From NCBI GenBank assembly GCA_026545765.1, contig CM048840.1, positions 85,402,877 to 85,466,876 on the forward strand: a stretch of 64,000 nt of DNA, written 5' to 3'. The notes under the pieces were generated by a model that saw only the letters and a list, made by a program, of their open reading frames with translations, was not told where the DNA came from and did not search any database. This document shows, in pieces, positions 57,234 to 64,000 of the stretch (positions within the stretch are counted from its first letter, which is position 1; each line of letters starts with the position of its first letter). This DNA comes from Plantago major (Eukaryota > Streptophyta > Magnoliopsida > Lamiales > Plantaginaceae). The translations under genes were made by a program, and so were the position numbers.

Positions 57234-58551
57234 GGATGATGATTTGCAGGTAACACTACGGCAATGACAAGCGTTAGCAATGAAACGTTACTGATGATTA
57301 AGTGATGATTTGCACCAATGATGACAATACGTTAGAATTTGAGATACGTACGGTACCGTTGCATTATTGAGTCAATGTCATGTGCATTTAGATACAGTGA
57401 AGTTCGTCATGCATAATATCTTTATTGTCATATCATTTAGTAGGCTTAGGACTCATTTGCATACATACATGATAATCGTGATCTTATATGTTACCAGTTA
57501 GTCACAACCCACAGGCTGTGGACATGAATAGTGACTTATTTGACTTACAAGTAAAATGATTTGAGATAATTCAATGAGGGGAGATATCATCCCCACCAGT
57601 TAGTCCCTGAAGGAGACTAAAAGTATCATGTTAGCAAACATGGATTAGATGAGAAAAGTTCTTGAAGAACTAATGTTTCATATATGAAACTTCTATACTC
57701 AACTTCACGTTGCTAAAATACAAATATGTATTCACCACAGTGAAATACTGAACTATGAGATAAAAATTCTCAAGCCTCGTGAAGAGTAGTATTGGTTACA
57801 CCAATGTTAGCTACACCTGAAGTTTGAGCATGTAAAGGAATATTTACAAGGATGACATATTGTTAACATTGAGATTAACATGGTCCAGAAGTACCTTTAT
57901 ATATCGATCATATGTCAAATAAGAATTCAAATTCATAACTGTTGCATTAGCTTGAATTTTAATATTCCTTACTATACCTCCTGAAGAAGGTATGCGTTTA
58001 CTTGTCAATTAAAGCGACATAGTAATCAAGCAACAATGATTAATTTTGCGCATTGCATGAGCAAAAGTTGCACTCTTTTTCCCTTTCTAGGTTTTTATCC
58101 CATTGAATTTTTCCTAGTAAGGTTTTTAACGAGGCAACATCATAAGCGCATATAATCATCTCGATATCTCCATGATTGTGATCATTTGGATCTGAAGAAA
58201 TTATATTCAAGTGTTCGGGAAATTCTTCCACATGAAGATAAAAGTATACATCGACGAAGTTGTTCCCGCTCAAGACCTACAAGAAGAAGATCATATGCGA
58301 GTACAACATTTCTGCATATTTGATCATCAAATCACTTCCAACATCAGCACTTGAGAAGTTGTCCTAGAAGATTGGAATGCATGGATTCGAAGATGTAAAG
58401 TTATCTTCAATCAGGGGAGTTGGTTACGCACTGCACTCTTTTTCCCTTGACTAAGTTTTTATCCCAATGGGGTTTTCTTAGCAAGGTTTTTAATGAGGCA
58501 GTATATCTCTCGCGTACCAACCATCACCACATCATGTTCATTCAAGGGGAG
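54032..58551 (+). other. Internal region of copia-like copy 1, hairpin-rich, with inverted gag start
   Basis: No long coding sequence survives. On the minus strand 56873 onward reads MANLSNLKFVALDITGKNYL, the start of an Ivana/Oryco-like gag. The flanking leader (56874-57100) has the same orientation, so an inverted piece of a related element is embedded. Near 58060-58140 and 58430-58510 the conserved copia 3' UTR block (CTCTTTTTCCC..., GGTTTTTAACGAGGCA) occurs twice. A polypurine tract, TTCAAGGGGAG, ends the region. Hairpins with constant loops are scattered throughout. Confidence 0.6.
57177..57233 (+). repeat. (AAT)n microsatellite
   Basis: About 18 uninterrupted AAT/TAA units lie between GGTAATAATAAT and AAGGATGATG. 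The tract is in the internal region of the copia-like element and has no counterpart in the second copy. Confidence 0.95.
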
Positions 58552-58867
58552 TGTTATGGATAAATGCACATGAGTTAGTGGATGAGAAGGTTAATGCATA
58601 CATGGGTTAGTGGATGAGAGGAGTAATGCATACATGGGTTAGTGGATGAGAGGAGTAATGCATACATGGGTTAGTGGATGAGAGGAGTAATGCATGGAAG
58701 TTAGTGGAGAAGTAATTGTCTCTTCATATACTATTAGTCCCTTGGTATGCATTTTCTCTTGTATAAATACCTACCATGTACTTCCATATTAACATAAGAA
58801 TGAACTCTCCATTCTCTCCATTCTCTTCATTCTCTCTTCTATGCTTATTATTAATTTTCTTTTAACA
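58552..58867 (+). repeat. Complete 316-bp LTR of the copia-like pair
   Basis: Begins TGTTATGGATAAATG and ends TTCTTTTAACA (TGTTA/TAACA ends). A purine tract precedes it and the PBS CGTTATCAGCACG follows. A TATA-like GTATAAATACC lies near 58771. Its 5' part holds a 32-bp tandem repeat. It is shared by the element to its left (as 3' LTR) and to its right (as 5' LTR). Confidence 0.9.
58560..58712 (+). repeat. 32-bp minisatellite in the LTR
   Basis: Units beginning TAATGCATACATGGGTTAG start at 58592, 58624 and 58656, with a divergent unit at 58560 and a partial one at 58688. Period is 32 bp, about four and a half units. Confidence 0.92.
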
Positions 58868-61800
58868 CGTTATCAGCACGTAGTGCTCAACCAACTGATA
58901 GAGAATGTAAACTACGATCCGAAGGAAAAGCTAGAAGAAGAGGAGAGTTCTGATCGGCCATGATGATGATGATCATGAATAGAGATTTCTTATTACATCA
59001 TCCATCCATCTCTCAATTTCATATACTACATTGATGCATTTTATTATTTTTATGTTTGAGATTATATACTAATAAGTTCTTTGTTTTTGTAGTTCCATCC
59101 TAAAGATGCATGAAGCAACCTTAGACGATGGCATACTGTAGACATACTTAAGACCATGGCAAAGAATTTTGATAGGAGATGCCATGTGTTTTAGTATGAT
59201 CACTTACGAGTTTTTACCGATGGAGCTAACATACGGATGATGCCATCAATGGAGCTACATATCCTTTGAAGCTATAAAACTATTACTTATCATCTTTCAA
59301 TATAAGTTTTATTTTGCTTATAATTTACTTCCGTGAATTTATTTTTCTCATCATATGATATCATTTAACCACTTTAATTTTCTTGTTAGTGGTGAATCTC
59401 ATATTCACACTCATATTTTGATGAACCTTCGTGGTAATAAAATTACAATATAGTTACCATATTCCCTGAAGTGAATATGAGATACGAAACCTTGAAGTTA
59501 CGATTATTGAGAAAGAAGTGAATGTCAAATTATCATTCACATGGATATATGATCCAAAATTTTCAAGAATTGAAAACCACCAGAAGTGGCTAACAATTGA
59601 TGGTTCCTTTGTTAAAATATATATGTCCACAGACATATCATGGATCATGATAAATCCATCAACATATGGTTAATATTTTACCCATAAGTCTACAAACAAA
59701 TGGTCAATATTCTAGCTTTGATTAGCTAGACAAAGATGGAATGCACACCCATATTAAACATATTTTATTGATGGTGATGCAAAGAAAGTAATAACTTCCA
59801 ACCTAAAGTTGGTAGTATTAATCTTTATAAATTGCCCAACTTGAAGTTGGAATAATATGTGTGTAAGTGTACTTAAAGTCATTCTCCTAAAAGCACAATT
59901 TCTTATTATTGCTCCCGTAGTAGCAATTGTGTGCATACTAAATTGTATGGATCTTGAAAACCACTAGAAACTTGATATGTATGTGGTAAATATATACCCC
60001 TAGCTCACAAGAACAATGTTTGGTCTCGTAGACCATCGTACTATAATATGAGTGCAACTATTGTTGTTCATACATATTTTACATGATGATGAACTAGAAG
60101 TTCAGTTTATTTGTAAAAGTTCTCATCTTGTACAATGAATAACATATACAATTTATGAATCTCCTTTCCCATAAGTGATTGGAGATATTTGAAAAAAAAA
60201 TTAGAGTGTTGCAAAAGGAGCTAATGTCAATTTGGTATATTGAAAATGAACCACCATTATTTGACATATACTCAAGTGCATCTCTATGGTCACACCACAA
60301 GAGGTGGTTGGAGAAATTATAAAGTTTTAAAACTTTAATTGGAAGATCATAATCAATTTCTAAAAATTGATTCTTCTCATTCTCTGAAGTGAATGTGAAC
60401 ATTTTGCTAATTATATATGAAACTTTGTCCATAGCTTCACCAGAAGTGAGCATGACATAGATCTCATCAACCTCAAGTTGAGAAAAATATACGAGTGATC
60501 AAATAAATCTAAACCTAAAGTTTGGAGAAATGTATTAAAATATTCAACCTCAAGTTGGAAGAAGTAAATGGAAATACAAAATATATCTCGCCAACCTGTA
60601 GTTGGGAGATTTTATTCTCCAAATGGACACATATATTTTGTTGTTTGAGCATTTGGATAGAAATTGGCATGTCATATATACTCTTATAGAGCTATTGCTA
60701 TTCATGAAGAGTGTACAAATTATAATATATTATGTCAATAATCAGACATATTATAAGATATATGTACAACAATTCACGTCTAATACATGTCTAATACATT
60801 TCCAATCTCAAGTTGGTAAAAGTAATTATATTGGAGATGATGAAACTATCTCAAGCACAAAGTCGATTACCGAACCTGAAGTTGGGATCGAAAAATGTTT
60901 ATACAACATCTATAATGATGTTAGCATTCAGAGGGGACATTACAAGTAATTTCGTGAATGCTCATTAGTCTCCTCATATTTATTGGTGAACTTTTGGCCA
61001 AAGTGGCAATCACTTTTATTTACTACGTCTATTAGCCAACTGTATATGGACTGACAAGTCCTTGCATATTACTTTTCCAACTTAATGTTGTGTGAAAGCA
61101 CTAGAAGAGTTTTCTACTACTAGTAGTATAAAGTCATAAGTGACAACTTGTGCCCAGAAGGCATACTTACAAATGAATCACTTGATGCTTTTACCACCTG
61201 AAGTTCAAAACTTACTTGGTATAGATTATTCAAGTAGTTTTTAAATATAAATGAAGCCTCAAAAGAAAGTTCAGGCTCTAGAAGAGTAACTACGTTGAAG
61301 AACATTGTGTCCCAGAAGAGCACGTGTTAGACTTACTCCTTGAAGGAGTTGATGACTATATGTCTTGCCAAATAAAAAAGAGACAATGATTCGTTTCTTT
61401 ATGTCACATTGTTCTGGCCAATATCAAAATTAATTTTGTATACAAGCGCTATGAAATTTCACTACCCGTCAACAAGAAGATTGACACATTCTCTAAGAAT
61501 TAGTCACTACCAACCAGAAGCTTGGTAGAAAATGATAATATTGAAATATGCAAAATCATGTTTGATGTGACAAATTAGGCCATCCGGTTACAACTTAACC
61601 ATTTTCGTGAAACCTGAAGTTTCCATATGCATAATATAATTATGTGCTGAAAGCTTTCTCGTGTTGTAATCCGATTGTATCAGTGGCAAGACACAACATT
61701 GAGTAAGCACGAAAATTGAGATCTTGAAAATGAGCAATATTACACTCATCAAGTTGATAAGATTGATACAATATAAGTGGCCAGAAGTCTACATGTATCT

Positions 61801-62386
61801 TTCAATTGTTTTACAATTAAAGTTTATTGAGTGAGTTAATTGATCTCTATTTTGGGGCAAATTTATTTTCAGCACTATCTATAAAATCCAACTGTGCAAA
61901 TATGTGAACTTCCCCATTGTTATGTTCTCCTGAAGAGAACTAGACATGATAATAAAACGCCCCATAAACATATCCCTTAGAGATAGTTTTTACCACCTTA
62001 AGGGGAGGATGATGGATAAAGCTGGTAAAAAAAAAAGTCTTTGATCCCCAAGTCAAACCAGAAGTTTAGACTTGTTAAATATGAGATACATCAAATAGAT
62101 GTTCAAAAGGATGATGATGTATCATATATTATACATGTTATATCTTTCAAAATTTCCGAGATATGTTCAACCATAAAATTTTATGATTTGACTGCTGACC
62201 CGCTATGTTCCAATTTTGAGGCATACATAGTTACAGATCAGTGATATAATGGTATGTGTTGAACATTGAGGTATCTTGCCTATAGTATTAATGATCAATG
62301 CACCTGAAGTGCAATATATGTGGTTCCAAATACGTACAATATAGGAAAATGGCAAGATAAAGCAGTTGGTCATCTTGAAGAGTATG
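58868..62386 (+). other. Internal region of copia-like copy 2, hairpin-rich
   Basis: It has the same layout as copy 1 from the PBS on, with no convincing coding region on either strand. Short readable bits such as STKSITEPEVGIEKCLYNIY (near 60850-60920) have no recognised family. Many hairpins with CTGAA, CTCAA, CAGAA or single-G loops lie at 59458-62313. It is cut at 62386 by a Sirevirus LTR. Confidence 0.55.
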
Positions 62387-63771
62387 TGTTGGTCCAGATA
62401 AAACTTTTGTCGATAGACACAGTTTCTCAGAAACCTGGGGGGTTTCTGATACTTAGATTCAGAGCGCGGAAGACTTTAAGATAGGTAAGTGCAGAAACAA
62501 AAAGTATGTGTGTGTGCTTTGCTGAAAGATAAATACAGAAAGGTAAATAACACAGCAAGTATAGTGGTATCTGGAGGTGGCGTAATCCTCCAACTAATCC
62601 ACTTCGGTCTTTCTGAGACCTAGAATTCACTAGAACAGATAATTGAGTTCACCTTATAAAAATCCTATTCTAAGATTCTTAAACAATTGGTTCCCAACCA
62701 AATGTTCCCCCTGAGTTATTCCCCAGCTCCTAGAGCTAAGTACTTCCTCTACTCAGATAACCTTGGAGTTATTCCCTGATTTCCCAAATCAAGTACTTCC
62801 TCTACTCCACGCCTTGATGGTGTTGGTTATAAGGTTTGTCAGAGAGGCTTCTTGTATAACTTTTCAGTTATGTTTCCAGAGAGCCTAATAGAACAAGACT
62901 ACTTAATACACTTGTTCACTGTATGGCAATCTGCTCTTTACTGACCCAAGTAATTGATGTCCGTTCTGGAGAATGAGCTTCATAAAGGTTATCTGATAGT
63001 TCAACTCTTTCACGAATAACAATCTCTTGTTAAGGTTCAGGACAACTTAGAACTACTAGTGATTCTTCAAGCAACAGAAAGCTTTCAGAAAGGGTAGTAG
63101 AGTCCTTGAGAGAATACTTTGCTAGATTGTAAGTTTGCAAGTTAGATCGTTCTTCGGTCGTATTTCTCAGCATCTAAGTGTGTGATATTTAGAGATGAAT
63201 TAGAGAGTCGTTGGGATGTTATCCGTTTAGACACAATTCAAATTCAGTCTATACTTATCTTGAAATGAGTACTCAGAAGTCCTTGTCTCATATCTCAGAG
63301 AGGACTGTGCTTTAGCGGCTTTTCTGCCGATGCAATTAATGCACATGTACTATTTCTTGTCCGTAGTCTTCAACGGATACATTAGCCTTTCTGATGGCTT
63401 GCATGCTCCATACTCATGATGTCATATGTTTCAGAATCATGTTTCAAAAGTAACTAAATGCACTTAAGAAATGATTAAGGACATAGTCTTTCCGAGTGAG
63501 ACTAAACCTTGGTGTCTTCATAAATCTTGTGCAATCTCCGGTCTTGTAATCTTCAGAAAAGCTCCATTGCTAGGATTGATCTTCATGGTCTTCTTGGAAA
63601 TAAAAATTACATTCAGAGACCTATAATCCTAATACAAGATTTACTAGACTAATCATACTCAGTGATTTCCTCTTTTACAATGTTCAAGTGAACCAAGAGT
63701 ACTTAATCACCTTTCTGGCAAAGATAAGAACATGTGATGAATGATCAAAATACTAACATATATTCCTAACA
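62387..63771 (-). repeat. 3' LTR of the right-hand Sirevirus
   Basis: Ends are TGTTGG...CCTAACA in plus orientation. It lacks the G/C homopolymer tract seen near the end of the other LTRs and is about 220 bp shorter. The hairpin units at 62690-62810 are present but diverged. Confidence 0.88.
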
Positions 63772-64000
63772 AATTTCCCCCTTTTTGATCAGTCATCCAT
63801 GACTATCTTTTAAAGTCCTATTAAAAATTTGTAATCCTGGAAGAGAAAACAATCCACCACTTAATCATTTCAAATGATATTCAATTTTAGTTGAATTAAG
63901 TGCAGAAAGTAAACATCAACCAAATCACAAGAAGTGACCTTTGCTGATAAGTTGTCATCTATTAGAGTGTATCTGAGAGCATGATCTTCAGATAGGTACA
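62387..64000 (-). mobile_element. 3' end of a further Sirevirus (LTR and internal end)
   Basis: An LTR in plus coordinates starts TGTTGGTCCAGATAAAAC (62387) and ends ATATTCCTAACA (63771), 1,385 bp. A polypurine tract lies outside it (reverse of AATTTCCCCCTTTTTG). The internal sequence from 63787 matches 13101-13320 of the large Sirevirus. The element continues beyond the window. It belongs to the same subgroup as the LTR end at 1-186. Confidence 0.88.

Larger units (their letters stand above)
53957..62386 (+). mobile_element. Tandem pair of copia-like elements with 316-bp LTRs, AT-rich, broken
   Basis: A partial LTR (53957-54031) is followed by PBS GTTATCAGCACG, an internal region (54032-58551) and a complete LTR (58552-58867). 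The same PBS and a second internal region (58868-62386) follow, cut by the Sirevirus LTR at 62387. Internal regions align over several stretches (for example 54032-54730 with 58868-59560, and 56150-56580 with 59995-60610) at about 90 percent or more by eye. The PBS type is one I associate with Ivana/Oryco-like copia. Coding is almost gone. One antisense gag start is seen at 56873-56780. Hairpins with CTGAA loops fill both copies. Confidence 0.7.

Noticed and set aside
58040-58273. Minus-strand ORF of 77 codons near the LTR
   Set aside because: It overlaps the conserved copia 3' UTR block and a TA-rich stretch. No protein family fits.
187-64000. tRNA, rRNA, LINE or SINE sequences
   Set aside because: No cloverleaf-like stretch with A and B boxes, no rRNA-like conserved segment and no poly(A)-tailed non-LTR element was recognised by eye. 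Tool-based scans could still find degraded pieces.

Overview
The window is plant nuclear DNA, most likely from a eudicot. It carries Ty1/copia elements of Sirevirus type and of an Ivana/Oryco-like type, Ty3/gypsy elements of Tat and Athila type, and a CACTA (En/Spm) DNA transposon. I find no host gene, tRNA, rRNA or CRISPR array. Nearly every base can be placed in a nest of transposable elements, as expected for a repeat-rich heterochromatic or pericentromeric region.

Layout from left to right. 1-186 is the 3' end of a Sirevirus-family LTR. 187-6904 is a minus-strand Athila-like gypsy element with gag, protease and an extra ORF but no reverse transcriptase or integrase. 6905-8685 is the 3' end of a plus-strand copia element (RNase H, 3' UTR, part of an LTR). 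8686-13085 is a cluster of Sirevirus LTRs in both orientations around a minus-strand gag fragment. 11480-25568 is one large minus-strand Sirevirus of about 14.1 kb, about 6 kb of which is an accessory region downstream of pol. At 25568/25569 its 5' LTR is cut by a Tat-lineage gypsy array laid out LTR-internal-LTR-internal (25569-40069 and 40070-50092), the two copies sharing the middle LTR. The first copy holds an antisense gene downstream of integrase. The second is split by a 3,587-bp CACTA element (44987-48573). Both copies contain the same junction to a copia integrase fragment. 50093-53875 is a rearranged Ivana/Oryco-like copia with a solo Sirevirus LTR inside its RT. 53957-62386 is a tandem pair of AT-rich copia-like elements with 316-bp LTRs. 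62387-64000 starts another minus-strand Sirevirus.

Relative ages follow from the nesting. The Tat array lies inside the Sirevirus LTR and is younger than it: its two complete LTRs differ at about 26 sites in about 916 bp by eye, roughly 3 percent. The CACTA lies inside the second Tat copy and is younger still. The solo LTR at 51517-53122 postdates its copia host. All LTR elements here look broken, with several to many breaks each.

Most unusual structures: (1) in 54.6-62.3 kb, over twenty short hairpins share a CTGAA-type loop but have different, self-complementary stems; (2) the Sirevirus accessory region has its own TATA box, serially duplicated exon-intron modules and a long acidic tract; (3) the Tat antisense gene has a TATA box, a leader intron and a start codon just after the splice acceptor; (4) the compact CACTA carries a five-exon En/Spm accessory gene with consistent splice phases but no TNP2 transposase.
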